Assembly: GCA_009777735.1 (NCBI GenBank)
Contig: WRLF01000001.1
Span: 152,636-216,635 of the forward strand
Direction: 5' to 3'
Source of the DNA: Treponema sp.
GTDB lineage: Bacteria > Spirochaetota > Spirochaetia > Treponematales > Breznakiellaceae
Length of the DNA stretch: 64,000 nt
Part shown: piece by piece, positions 1 through 8,873 of the stretch
Layout: every line of letters begins with the position of its first letter
Numbering within the stretch: the stretch's first letter is position 1
The notes under the pieces: generated by a model
The model's input: only the letters and a program-made list of their open reading frames with translations
The model's database searches: none
Told to the model about the DNA's origin: nothing
Position numbers and translations under genes: made by a program

Positions 1-1334
1 CCGCCGCGGGTGACGATTTGACCGATCTCCCCAATGGCACATTCGGTTTCCATGTCCTTCATGATACGCACGTCAAGATCAGGTATGATAACGCCGGACG
101 TGCCGAATTTATGTTTCGCGGCGGAGTTGGAGCAGATAATCGGCGCGTTTTCGGTAAGGCCGTACCCTTGATATACCGGTGCGCCAATGGCATTAAAAAA
201 TTCCTGCTGCCGTATTTCCAGCAGGGCGCCGCCGCCGATGCAGAACTTTATGTCCTTTCCAAAAACCGCACGCAGCTTGGGAAAGATCAAGGCATTTGCC
301 ACTGCCCAGGGAAGGTAATTTTTAAACCTGACAGAAAAGGGCGGCTTGTTGTAGCCATTCCCCGCACGGGCTATCCCCGCTTTCAGGCCGTTGTCAAATA
401 GTTTTTTTATCAGCCCTCCCTTCTCGGAAACACCCTGGATCATCTTTTTCATGAAATTTCCCGACAGGGCAGGAACGGTAAGCAGGAAATCGGGGTTCAC
501 TTCCTTAAGGTTTTTGGGGAGGTTTCGCAACGCTGCCATCGGGCCGCCCTGGGCATCGACAAAATACATCGATAACCCCTTGATGACGAAGATATACGAT
601 CCCACTGTGTGGGCAAAGGAATGATCCAGGGGCAGCATGATAAGGCTTTTCCATCCCTTCTCTACATGAACAACTTTCATGGAATTCATTGCATTGTGGA
701 TGTAATTACGATGGGTAAGCATAATTCCCTTGGGATTTCCTGTAGTACCTGATGTGTAACAGATGGTTACCGTGTCATCTTCGGAAATATTTTTTTCGAT
801 GACGGCAAGTTTTTCCCGGTAGTCCTCCTGCTCAAGGAGTTTTTCCCCTTCGGCAATAAGGTCATCGTACAGCAAAACGGTATCGGCCTGGTCATATTTT
901 TTTATCATCTCTTCCAGATGGGCGGTGCGGGGAGAAATGACAATCAGTACCGGCTTGGGATTAATTTCCTTGAGGGCTTCCGCCGCTTTTTGAAAATTAT
1001 TTTCCGATACTAAAAACGCTTTGGATTCCGAGTGGACCAGCCTGAAGACAATTTCATCTTCCAAAAGTTTGGTGGATAGCGGAACCGAAGTACAGCCGGC
1101 TTTCAATATCCCGAATTCGCCTATCACCCAGGAAGGCCGCCCTTCGGAAAGAATTGAAATATTATCCCCTTTATTAAAGCCACGTTTAACCAGAGCTGCT
1201 GCGAAAGCAGAAGAAAGCCGATCTGATTCCCTGAAGCTGTATGTTTTCCATTGATCTCCAACCTTGCTCCCAAGATAGGTCATATCCCCGTGGTTTTGAG
1301 CGCCTTCATGCATTAATGCAATAACCGTATTCAT
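1..1334 (-). CDS. Long-chain acyl-CoA synthetase (AMP-binding), 3' end outside window
   Basis: Activates fatty acids to acyl-CoA through an acyl-adenylate. Reading the minus strand from the ATG at 1334 gives a protein beginning MNTVIALMHEGAQNHGD. The AMP-binding P-loop signature YTSGTTGNPKG and the later motif YQGYGLTENAPI (adenylate-forming family A5 region) are both visible. About 444 codons are present and the C-terminal part lies beyond base 1. A strong GGAGG Shine-Dalgarno sits just upstream of the start, and a good promoter lies at 1366-1393. The frame is uninterrupted. The family is clear; chain-length specificity cannot be told from sequence. Confidence 0.9.
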   Translation of the reverse strand, partial: MNTVIALMHEGAQNHGDMTYLGSKVGDQWKTYSFRESDRLSSAFAAALVKRGFNKGDNISILSEGRPSWVIGEFGILKAGCTSVPLSTKLLEDEIVFRLVHSESKAFLVSENNFQKAAEALKEINPKPVLIVISPRTAHLEEMIKKYDQADTVLLYDDLIAEGEKLLEQEDYREKLAVIEKNISEDDTVTICYTSGTTGNPKGIMLTHRNYIHNAMNSMKVVHVEKGWKSLIMLPLDHSFAHTVGSYIFVIKGLSMYFVDAQGGPMAALRNLPKNLKEVNPDFLLTVPALSGNFMKKMIQGVSEKGGLIKKLFDNGLKAGIARAGNGYNKPPFSVRFKNYLPWAVANALIFPKLRAVFGKDIKFCIGGGALLEIRQQEFFNAIGAPVYQGYGLTENAPIICSNSAAKHKFGTSGVIIPDLDVRIMKDMETECAIGEIGQIVTRG

Positions 1335-1365
1335 ACACAGCCTCCAAAAAATTATAGTTTTTTCC

Positions 1366-1393
1366 AGTATGACACAAATCCAATGAACGTCAA
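1366..1393 (-). promoter_or_regulatory. Sigma70-type promoter of the acyl-CoA synthetase gene
   Basis: On the minus strand a TTGACG -35 box is followed after 16 bases by CATACT as -10 box. The start codon of the synthetase lies about 30 bases further on. This is a sequence-pattern call only. Confidence 0.5.
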
Positions 1394-1440
1394 GTTATAT
1401 TATATTGTGTGAAAATAATTTTAATGTAAGCTTTTTGAAA

Positions 1441-2697
1441 CTACCTGAACAATCTGCTGATTATATCAACAATAGAACCAACCAGTGCCGATCCGGCAAC
1501 AAAAGTAGCGATGGAACTGCCCAGGCTCGATAAAAAGAAAACCAGCAAAACCCTGCTTATCCGGTTACGGTAAAAACCCTTTATGCTTGCGACATCGGAC
1601 GAAAGATTCTCGGCATCACAGACACGGGGTTTGCGGAGAACCGCATGGACAAGACCGGACAGAATTCCCACGCCGATAAATGGATTAAGCGATGTGATGG
1701 GAGCGCCCGCAAATGAAACCAACACCGCAAGGGGATGGCCCAGAGCAATAATACAGCCCAGTGCGGCAAGGCTGCCGTTCCAGAATATCCAATGCCAGAC
1801 CATCTCAAGGAATTCATTAAAATCGGCGAGAATAAACCCGGTGGTGAGAAGGCCAAGGATAAGCGCAGGGATGATCCATTTAATTGATTTGGAAAAAAAG
1901 CTTTTGGGCGGAATAGATTCAATTTCGGCAAGATCTGCTACCGCATCGCCGCCTCCGGATGCCGCGCTTGCTGAAAATTGTTCCAGATACGTTTGTATTC
2001 CCCGTAAATGTCCGGCACCGATTACCGCAATGGTTATACCGTCCGTTGTTTCTGCCGCTTCCCATATTTTTGTTGCCAGATACCGGTCACGCTCGTCGAT
2101 AAGGACTTCCTTGACTGCCGGAAGATAGTTGGCCATTTCCTGCATCATGCCGTCAAGTTCATTGGAATTTTTCAGATCGTTGATTTCTTCGGCACTGATT
2201 TTTTCTGTGACAAAAGCACTTGAAAGTAAAGCGGCAAGAAGCTTGCATTTGCTCCACAAGCCGCAGCGGGCCCATGCCCGGCGGAGGGTTAGCTGCACCT
2301 CACGATCGCACAGGCTGAACGGAATATTCAGCTCTTTTGCGGCGGATATGGCGGCAAGCATCTCTTCACCGGGTTTTACGCCAAGCTCGTTTCCCAGACG
2401 GCGCTGGAAACTGGTAAGGGCAATATTGGCCAGCAGGAGAAATCCCTTGCCTTCTTTCAGGACTTTGGATATGTTAAGCCGTTCCCAGTTATTCTGCTGG
2501 GTGATTGCGGAGTAACGGCCTTGATCCAGTTCAACGCAAACCATACTGGGCGTTGCCTCATTAGGTTTTTCGCCGCCGGAATTCAGCCCACGTATGGCAT
2601 TTGAAACTTCTTCAATACTTTCTTTGGAAACATGGGCGGTCCCTATTAGATGAATATTTTTTCTGCCCAAACTCAGATGCACATTATTGTTACTCAT
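1441..2697 (-). CDS. TraB/PrgY-family membrane protein
   Basis: 418 residues. The N-terminal part carries the TraB-family opening HLIGTAHVSKESIEEV and a later GAGHLRGIQTYL motif, the conserved GTxH and GxGH elements of the TraB/GumN superfamily, proposed to be metal-dependent hydrolases. The C-terminal third (about residues 270-415) has several hydrophobic segments, which fits the longer PrgY/TraB type (TIGR00261) rather than secreted GumN forms. Its ATG overlaps the stop of the upstream TPR gene by four bases (ATGA), so the two are translationally coupled. The family was first described in enterococcal pheromone shutdown, but the role in spirochaetes is unknown. Confidence 0.85.
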   Translation of the reverse strand: MSNNNVHLSLGRKNIHLIGTAHVSKESIEEVSNAIRGLNSGGEKPNEATPSMVCVELDQGRYSAITQQNNWERLNISKVLKEGKGFLLLANIALTSFQRRLGNELGVKPGEEMLAAISAAKELNIPFSLCDREVQLTLRRAWARCGLWSKCKLLAALLSSAFVTEKISAEEINDLKNSNELDGMMQEMANYLPAVKEVLIDERDRYLATKIWEAAETTDGITIAVIGAGHLRGIQTYLEQFSASAASGGGDAVADLAEIESIPPKSFFSKSIKWIIPALILGLLTTGFILADFNEFLEMVWHWIFWNGSLAALGCIIALGHPLAVLVSFAGAPITSLNPFIGVGILSGLVHAVLRKPRVCDAENLSSDVASIKGFYRNRISRVLLVFFLSSLGSSIATFVAGSALVGSIVDIISRLFR

Positions 2698-4076
2698 TGT
2701 AAATTAATTCCCCGGTCATCAAGCATCATCTCGTTCATTTTCCACTCAATGGTGTGGGTACGGTTCAATTCCTTTACCTGTAAAAAGAAATTATTGGCCA
2801 GGGTTCTGCTTCCGATAGCATCATAATAAAGGGCAATATAAAAAAACATCATGGATTTTGTGTCCAGATTTTGTTCCCGGTTGGCATTGGCAATAACGTC
2901 CATGTCACCGGAAAGATCGTGATACAATCTGAGAAGCCGCCATTCAGCCGAATCGCGGGGAGCGGTCCGGAGAACCTGGGTAATAAACTGTTTTGGGTCG
3001 CTTGTTCTTCCTGCCTTCATCCAGTTGTATGCGGCAAGGAGTGCGTATCGGAATTCTCTTGGTGCCTGCCGGTAAGCTGTCAGAAAAGCATCTCTTGCTT
3101 CTGTAAACTGACGGTTTCTCATTTTTATTATACCCAGTCCCTCGGCGGCAAAATAATACTCCGGTCTGATCCGTGTTAAAACCTGATAATCCTCTGCAGC
3201 ATCGTTAAAATAACCCATATCGTCCCTGATTCCGGCACGGTACACATAGCCCAGAAAGCCGCGCGGGTCCAGAGCGACAGAGTGATTTAATTCTTCCAGC
3301 GCTTCCGGTCTCCGGTTTAAATCGAGCAATGTCGCGGCCCTGTCAACGGATATCCAGTAATTTTCCGGTTCGAGGCTTTTCGCCGTATCCAAATCCAGGA
3401 GAGCATCTTCCGGAAAACCTGCTCCTTTGTAGAGTCTTGCCCGCTCGTGATATGGAGTTGCCCATTGAGGGTTCTGCCGTATTGCCTGATTAAGAAGCTG
3501 TTCTGATCTTCTAAGATCCCCGGAGTAACGGTACGCTATCGCCCTGCCAACCAATGCCTCACGGTAATTCGGATCTATCGCCAACGCCCGGTCAAAATGT
3601 CCTGCTGCGGTCCTCACTGAATTCGTTTGCAGAGCGATATAACCAAGGTCGGAATGAGCTTTGAGATTTTGGGGATCTGCCCTGAGTACCCGATCCAGAG
3701 AAGTGCGCTGCTCCCTTTCATTACCTGTCAGGGCTGCGGACGAGGCGAGCACCAGGAGTGCATCGACATTGTCCGGCTCACGGGACACAATCCCCGAAGC
3801 AATGGAACGGGCATCGGCCGGCCGCCCGGCAGCATTCAACAACGAGGCGCGCAGGAGCTGCCTCTCGGTGGTTTGCCTGGCTTCCGCGCTAATGGTATCA
3901 AAAAGCGCAAGTGCTGCGGTAAATTCTCTCCGTTCCATCAGCCGGGACACCTCGGTAAGGGTTTCCTGTGTTGAAGCATCGGTAATTGTCTGAGCGGCTG
4001 CGAAAAAAGACGCAGCGGATAACAAAACAAACAATAGTAAAATTTTGCCAATTGTGTAACGAGTATTTATTCCCAT
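2694..4076 (-). CDS. Secreted or periplasmic TPR-repeat protein
   Basis: 460 residues with an N-terminal hydrophobic signal segment ending in FFAAAQT, then a long run of tetratricopeptide repeats (for example HSDLGYIALQTNSVRTAAGHF and the next copy ALAIDPNYREALVGRAIAYR). TPR arrays form alpha solenoids for protein-protein contact. The gene is the first of a two-gene operon with the TraB-family gene, overlapping it by ATGA, and is divergent from the proline-tailed secreted protein. No catalytic domain is visible. It probably acts as an envelope scaffold; partners are unknown. Confidence 0.8.
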   Translation of the reverse strand: MGINTRYTIGKILLLFVLLSAASFFAAAQTITDASTQETLTEVSRLMERREFTAALALFDTISAEARQTTERQLLRASLLNAAGRPADARSIASGIVSREPDNVDALLVLASSAALTGNEREQRTSLDRVLRADPQNLKAHSDLGYIALQTNSVRTAAGHFDRALAIDPNYREALVGRAIAYRYSGDLRRSEQLLNQAIRQNPQWATPYHERARLYKGAGFPEDALLDLDTAKSLEPENYWISVDRAATLLDLNRRPEALEELNHSVALDPRGFLGYVYRAGIRDDMGYFNDAAEDYQVLTRIRPEYYFAAEGLGIIKMRNRQFTEARDAFLTAYRQAPREFRYALLAAYNWMKAGRTSDPKQFITQVLRTAPRDSAEWRLLRLYHDLSGDMDVIANANREQNLDTKSMMFFYIALYYDAIGSRTLANNFFLQVKELNRTHTIEWKMNEMMLDDRGINLQ

Positions 4077-4163
4077 AATGTTCCATACATGCTATCATAA
4101 AAGAGAAACAAAGGCAATTTGTATAAGTGCCGAATTTTAAACATATAAGAAGGTTTATACTCT

Positions 4164-5588
4164 ATGAGAAAACGAGTTTTCCCCCGGTTAATCTGTTTTT
4201 TATTTATCGGTTTTCTTGTCTTCGTGCTGCTGGGAGCAATGCAATTCAGCATGCCGTCAATGTCTTACCGCCATGTATCTGACACAGAGGTAAAAGAAAA
4301 CAACCCTGGTGATTTTATCGTTCAAAACGCCGAAACAACCCAGGCCTATGCGGAAGCGCTGACCCGATGGACAGCCGATAATTCTGAATTGTGGGCTCGT
4401 AATATGCCTCCGCCGGGCGATGAAGACCAGGTAATAGCCCTGAGCGCCGAAGCGTTAAGGCAAAACAGGTTCCGCAATACAAGTTCATTAATTCCGGCCA
4501 GTTTCAGCAACGGCCCCAACCGCAGTTGGGAATCCTCAGTGTACCAATTTGATCAGAGAACCGGCGTTTGGGCGGACGCTGTACGGAACATTGGTGCCAA
4601 TGAGCGTGAAAAAGAAAACCTTATTTCAGCCCTGATTACCGAAAAAGATTACAGCCTGTTCATGGCAAATCATCTGATCGAATTTTTGGCAGTCAGGAAC
4701 CAAAACATGTTGATTGATGAGGTATTGGAATTTGCCCGGGAAATAGATCCATCCCTGCTTACTCTTGCAATGAGTCCGGGTATTTTGGAAAACATCATGG
4801 ATACAAACAGATTACGGCCCAATGTTCTCAATCCTTTTGAAACTCTTGCCGAGCAAGTCTGCCGGCTTGTTGCCGAAGGCTTGCATGGTTCTAACGAGCA
4901 GGTTTTTATTTTTTCTGACGGCCAGGCAGACACGGAATTTAATGTACGGCTGGGCATAATCCTTAATGAATGGGGAACACACTACGATCAGGAAGACTGG
5001 GCGGCGCTGGGCCGCTCGCTGGTACTTTCCGCTTTTTCTCTGGGCAATGAAACCGGCCTGGTTCCGGTAACACTGAGAACAGGTCAGAACGGTCAGTTTA
5101 TCCCTTCCGCAGATTATTATAGTACTGCAAGACTGTACCGCATGCTGGCAAACAACGAGAATCTACCCCGCGCAACAGCAGGGTTAAACGATATGTGGGT
5201 TTGGAGCGCAGCTTCATCGGTAGCAATTACTCAAGCCAACAATATAATGGATATAAATGTCCGGTTTCCCGCCGGTGAAACTCATTATCTCATGCTTCGC
5301 AATATGCGGCCATTCTACCAGCTTAACATTCACAATGTGAATTACAACAGCTCTCCCGGTTTTGAAAGTAATTATGATACTCCCGGCTGGCTGTATATCA
5401 ATGACGAACAGACCCTTGTGGTAAAAATCAGACACCGTACCGTTGATGAGCGGATACGGATTACTTTATCCGCTCCGCCGCCGCCGCCAGCGCCCCGGCC
5501 GCCTCCACCTCCGCCTCCTCCACCTCCGCCGCCACCGGCACCGCCACCACCACCTCCACCACCGCCGCCGCCGTCACCGGAAGAATAG
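4164..5588 (+). CDS. Hypothetical secreted or anchored protein with polyproline tail
   Basis: 474 residues, family not recognised. An N-terminal hydrophobic segment (about residues 8-27) works as signal peptide or membrane anchor. The body is mixed alpha/beta without a known motif. The last 37 residues or so are almost pure proline with a few Ala and Arg, ending SPEE, coded by GC-rich CCN codon runs. Such tails usually span the cell wall or bind partner domains. An AGAAGG ribosome site precedes the ATG. The dipeptide transporter operon starts 17 bases after its stop, so it may be cotranscribed with it. The tail is a likely place for length variation. Confidence 0.75.
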   Translation: MRKRVFPRLICFLFIGFLVFVLLGAMQFSMPSMSYRHVSDTEVKENNPGDFIVQNAETTQAYAEALTRWTADNSELWARNMPPPGDEDQVIALSAEALRQNRFRNTSSLIPASFSNGPNRSWESSVYQFDQRTGVWADAVRNIGANEREKENLISALITEKDYSLFMANHLIEFLAVRNQNMLIDEVLEFAREIDPSLLTLAMSPGILENIMDTNRLRPNVLNPFETLAEQVCRLVAEGLHGSNEQVFIFSDGQADTEFNVRLGIILNEWGTHYDQEDWAALGRSLVLSAFSLGNETGLVPVTLRTGQNGQFIPSADYYSTARLYRMLANNENLPRATAGLNDMWVWSAASSVAITQANNIMDINVRFPAGETHYLMLRNMRPFYQLNIHNVNYNSSPGFESNYDTPGWLYINDEQTLVVKIRHRTVDERIRITLSAPPPPPAPRPPPPPPPPPPPPPAPPPPPPPPPPPSPEE

Positions 5589-5605
5589 GCAGAAAGGAAA
5601 AAACC

Positions 5606-7114
5606 ATGAAAAAAACTCTGCGTTTTGCCGCTTCGTTTTTATTACCGGCAGTTTTAACCATTATTTTCACATCCTGTCTCCGGCAAAAAGCCGATGCTTC
5701 GGGAACTGAAATGCGCTACGGTATTGCTTCAGAACCCGCTACCTTTGATCCATTGAGTCCTTCAAATACAGCGGACGGCAGAAGCATACTTTTTAATGTT
5801 TTTGAAGGTTTGGTAAAACCCGATACCGAAGGAAGGCTCCTGCCGTGCATTGCAGAATCAGTAACAGTGGAAGAACTGGGGCGCGTGTACCGTTTTAAAC
5901 TGCGTGAAAATGTACGTTTCCACGATGGTTCTCCGCTGACATCAACTGATGTAAAATTTTCATTGGAAACAGCACAAGCCGCTGGTTTTACCGGCTTGGA
6001 CTCGATAGAAGATATTGAAACCGGCGGAGATTATGATATTCACTTAACCCTTCGCCGCCCTGATCCCGAATTCCTGCCTTACCTTACCGTTGGCATAGTT
6101 AAAGCCGACAGCGTTGATCGTGAAAATAATGCAATCGGAACAGGGCCTTATTATATTGAAAGTTACACTGTCCAGCAGTCGCTTGTACTGCGAAAATTCA
6201 ATGATTATTGGCAGGATAATGTACCAAACCTGGAAAAAATAACGGTACTGTTTTTTGCCGATTCTGATGCAATGATCCTCGGCTTGCACGGAGGCAGCAT
6301 TGACGGGGCAACATTTTACAGCGGTCATGCCCATCAACTCAGCCGGGAACGTTTTGATATAATACCCGGCTACTCTGCTGCGGTTCAGCTTCTTGCCCTG
6401 AACAATGCGGCAGCGCCGTTAAACGACATCCGTGTACGCAGGGCGATTAACTACGGGATCAATGTTCAGGAAATCATTGACACGGCTTTTTACGGCAGGG
6501 GAGAGCCTTCCGGCAGTCCGCTGATACCCGGGCTTGCGGTGTATTATAACCAGTCATTAAGCGATCCTTATCCGTATGATCCGGAATATGCACGGGCATT
6601 GCTGGCGGAAGCGGGCTTTGACGAAGGGGGACAAAGTCTTTCACTGGTAATCACCGTCCCCTCAAATTTCACCATGCATGTTGATACAGCCCAGGTAATT
6701 ACAGGCCAGCTTGCGAGAATTGGCATACAAGCCGGCATACAGCTTGTTGACTGGGCAACTTGGCTATCAGACGTATACCGGGACCGCAACTATCAGGCAA
6801 CGATTATCTCTCTGGACAGCCCACACGTTTCGCCGCAGAGTTTTTTAATCCGCTACCGTTCAGACAATAACGGGAATTTCATCAATTTTTCCGATGCCGG
6901 GTTTGATGAAGTTATTGATGCAACCCTGATTGAAACAAATGAAGACATGCGCATTGCCCTGTACAAAGAAGCTCAGCAAATAGTTTCAGACAATGCCGCA
7001 AGTGCGTTCATTCAGGACATTATGCGATTCAGGGCTTTCCGTGCCGGTGCATACGGCGGCGTGCTGAACTATCCGTTATACGCCATCGATTTTGCATCTA
7101 TGTACAGCAGGTAA
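5606..7114 (+). CDS. Peptide ABC transporter substrate-binding lipoprotein (SBP_bac_5)
   Basis: 502 residues. Hydrophobic signal followed by FTSC, a relaxed spirochaete-type lipobox, with Cys24 as the lipidation site. The mature part shows SBP family 5 hallmarks: an early RYGIASEPATFDPLSP strand, VYRFKLRENVRFHDGSPLT, and IRVRRAINYGIN. Family members capture oligopeptides, dipeptides or nickel and hand them to a DppBC-type permease. It heads a five-gene operon with two permeases and two ATPases. The ribosome site is AAAGGA. The ligand cannot be predicted with confidence; peptide is most likely. Confidence 0.92.
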   Translation: MKKTLRFAASFLLPAVLTIIFTSCLRQKADASGTEMRYGIASEPATFDPLSPSNTADGRSILFNVFEGLVKPDTEGRLLPCIAESVTVEELGRVYRFKLRENVRFHDGSPLTSTDVKFSLETAQAAGFTGLDSIEDIETGGDYDIHLTLRRPDPEFLPYLTVGIVKADSVDRENNAIGTGPYYIESYTVQQSLVLRKFNDYWQDNVPNLEKITVLFFADSDAMILGLHGGSIDGATFYSGHAHQLSRERFDIIPGYSAAVQLLALNNAAAPLNDIRVRRAINYGINVQEIIDTAFYGRGEPSGSPLIPGLAVYYNQSLSDPYPYDPEYARALLAEAGFDEGGQSLSLVITVPSNFTMHVDTAQVITGQLARIGIQAGIQLVDWATWLSDVYRDRNYQATIISLDSPHVSPQSFLIRYRSDNNGNFINFSDAGFDEVIDATLIETNEDMRIALYKEAQQIVSDNAASAFIQDIMRFRAFRAGAYGGVLNYPLYAIDFASMYSR

Positions 7115-7121
7115 ACCGGCA

Positions 7122-8081
7122 TTGCATTTTATTCTAAAAAGAACAGGTGCCGCATTAATAACCCTTTTTATTGTGTCGGTATTCAGTTTTATTGCGTTTA
7201 ACGTCATTCGCGGCGATCCGGCAAGTTTGATACTGGGAATAGATGCAACGGCAGACCAAGTGGAAACATTTCGCGAAGAAATGGGGTTGAACCGCAGCCT
7301 GCCTGTCCGTTACATAAATTGGCTAGGGAATTTTCTCTCCGGCAATCTTGGTAATTCCGTTCGTTTCCAGGGTGAGTCTGTCTCCGCACTTATTCTTGAA
7401 CGCCTTCCGGTGAGTTTTGCACTTGCTTTGCTTTCCCTGTTCTTCGTTCTGTTAATTGCCGTACCGGTTTCTGTTTTTACCGTACACCGCGAAAACGGCT
7501 TTGTTGATAAATCGGTTAATGTCTTCAGCGCAGCCGGCATCAGCATCCCCAATTTTTTTCTGGGAGTATTATTCATCTGGATTTTCGGGATAGGTCTGCG
7601 TCTGTTCAGCACGGGAGTGTACGTTGATTACCGTGACAGCTTTACCGGCTTTATTGGTTATCTGATCTTTCCCGCTCTTGCCATTGCCATTCCCAACGCG
7701 GCAATCCTTATTAAATTCCTCCGTTCCTCGCTTTTTAAGGAACAACGCGGCGATTATATCAGAACCGCGCGCAGCAAAGGGGCTTCTGCTTCAATTGCCC
7801 TGCGCTGTCATGCTTTTCGCAATGCCGTTATTCCCGCAATCACCGTACTGGGGATGATTATTGCAGAAATTTTTTCCGGCAGCATTGTCATTGAACAGGT
7901 TTTTGCCATTCCAGGCATAGGGCGGCTGCTTATTGCCGCAATTACATCACGGGATTACCCGTTGATACAAACGCTTGTAGTATACATTGCCTTTATCGTA
8001 ATAATCGCAAACACCCTTGTAGACATCGTCATTCAGATTGTTGATCCCAGAATTCGGCTGGCGGGGGATGTAAGTAAATGA
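7122..8081 (+). CDS. Peptide ABC transporter permease, DppB/OppB type
   Basis: About 319 residues. I chose the TTG at 7122, giving MHFILKRTGAALITLFIV, because this places the first membrane helix at the usual distance from the N terminus; a TTG at 7092 would add ten residues and overlap the binding-protein gene. Features: an N-terminal helix, the FNVIRGDPASLILG loop, several membrane segments, and the EAA coupling loop (YIRTARSKGASASIALRCHAFRNAVIP). It ends overlapping the next permease by four bases. Forms the channel with the DppC-type partner. Confidence 0.9.
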   Translation: MHFILKRTGAALITLFIVSVFSFIAFNVIRGDPASLILGIDATADQVETFREEMGLNRSLPVRYINWLGNFLSGNLGNSVRFQGESVSALILERLPVSFALALLSLFFVLLIAVPVSVFTVHRENGFVDKSVNVFSAAGISIPNFFLGVLFIWIFGIGLRLFSTGVYVDYRDSFTGFIGYLIFPALAIAIPNAAILIKFLRSSLFKEQRGDYIRTARSKGASASIALRCHAFRNAVIPAITVLGMIIAEIFSGSIVIEQVFAIPGIGRLLIAAITSRDYPLIQTLVVYIAFIVIIANTLVDIVIQIVDPRIRLAGDVSK

Positions 8082-8869
8082 ATACTACATTAAAAACAGG
8101 AATCATACTGACAGTATTAATACTGTTAATATCATTGACAAGTCTTTTCTGGCTTGATCAGGATTATAACGCGATGGATTCAAACATTCGTTTCCAAAAG
8201 CCAAGCCTTACTCACCCTTTGGGAACAGACAACTTCGGCAGGAATATTCTGCTCCGGATAATTGCCGGAAGCAGGTATACCATTGTCCTTGCTGTTTGCA
8301 CCGTTGCCGGCGCCGTTGTACTTGGCGTTGCGCTGGGGCTTTTTGCCGGTTATTCGGGCGGTATTCGTGATGAAATGGTCATGCGCCTTATGGACGCGAT
8401 CCACTCCTTTCCGGGAATTTTACTTGCCCTTGTCATGGTTGCAATTCTCGGCAACAGCCAATTTTCCCTTTTTATCGCCCTATTGATCCTGTTTATTCCC
8501 AGCTTTACCCGTATTATGCGGAGCGGCGCATTGCAGTACAAACATAAAGATTTTATTTTGGCAGAGAGGCTGCTGGGGGCAAGCCACGCACGAATTGTAT
8601 TTATACATATTCTCCCCAATTTGGCGCCCTCACTGTTATCGGCAACCGCGCTGGGATTTTCCAACGCAATTCTTGCCGAGGCGGCAATGAATTACCTTGG
8701 CCTGGGCATACAGCCGCCGCTGCCAAGCTGGGGAAGAATGCTCTCTGAATCACAAAGTTTTCTGTACAACGCGCCCTGGTGCGCCCTTGCACCGGGTTTC
8801 GCCATCATGCTTACGGTCATTGCCTTTCACTGCCTTGGCGAAGGCCTGCGGCGGAAGTTTGGGGAATAG
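8078..8869 (+). CDS. Peptide ABC transporter permease, DppC/OppC type
   Basis: 263 residues. The N-terminal helix is followed by the typical periplasmic stretch THPLGTDNFGRNILLRIIAGSR and then about five membrane helices. The EAA loop reads LAERLLGASHARIVFIHILPN. The C terminus has the conserved PPLPSWGRMLSESQSFLYNAPW of the family. ATGA overlap with the preceding permease shows translational coupling. Second channel half of the transporter. Confidence 0.92.
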   Translation: MNTTLKTGIILTVLILLISLTSLFWLDQDYNAMDSNIRFQKPSLTHPLGTDNFGRNILLRIIAGSRYTIVLAVCTVAGAVVLGVALGLFAGYSGGIRDEMVMRLMDAIHSFPGILLALVMVAILGNSQFSLFIALLILFIPSFTRIMRSGALQYKHKDFILAERLLGASHARIVFIHILPNLAPSLLSATALGFSNAILAEAAMNYLGLGIQPPLPSWGRMLSESQSFLYNAPWCALAPGFAIMLTVIAFHCLGEGLRRKFGE

Positions 8870-8873
8870 AGCC

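Noticed and set aside
5443..5709. His/Arg-rich ORF overlapping the polyproline tail
   Set aside because: It is the off-frame reading of the CCN codon runs and continues into the binding-protein gene.
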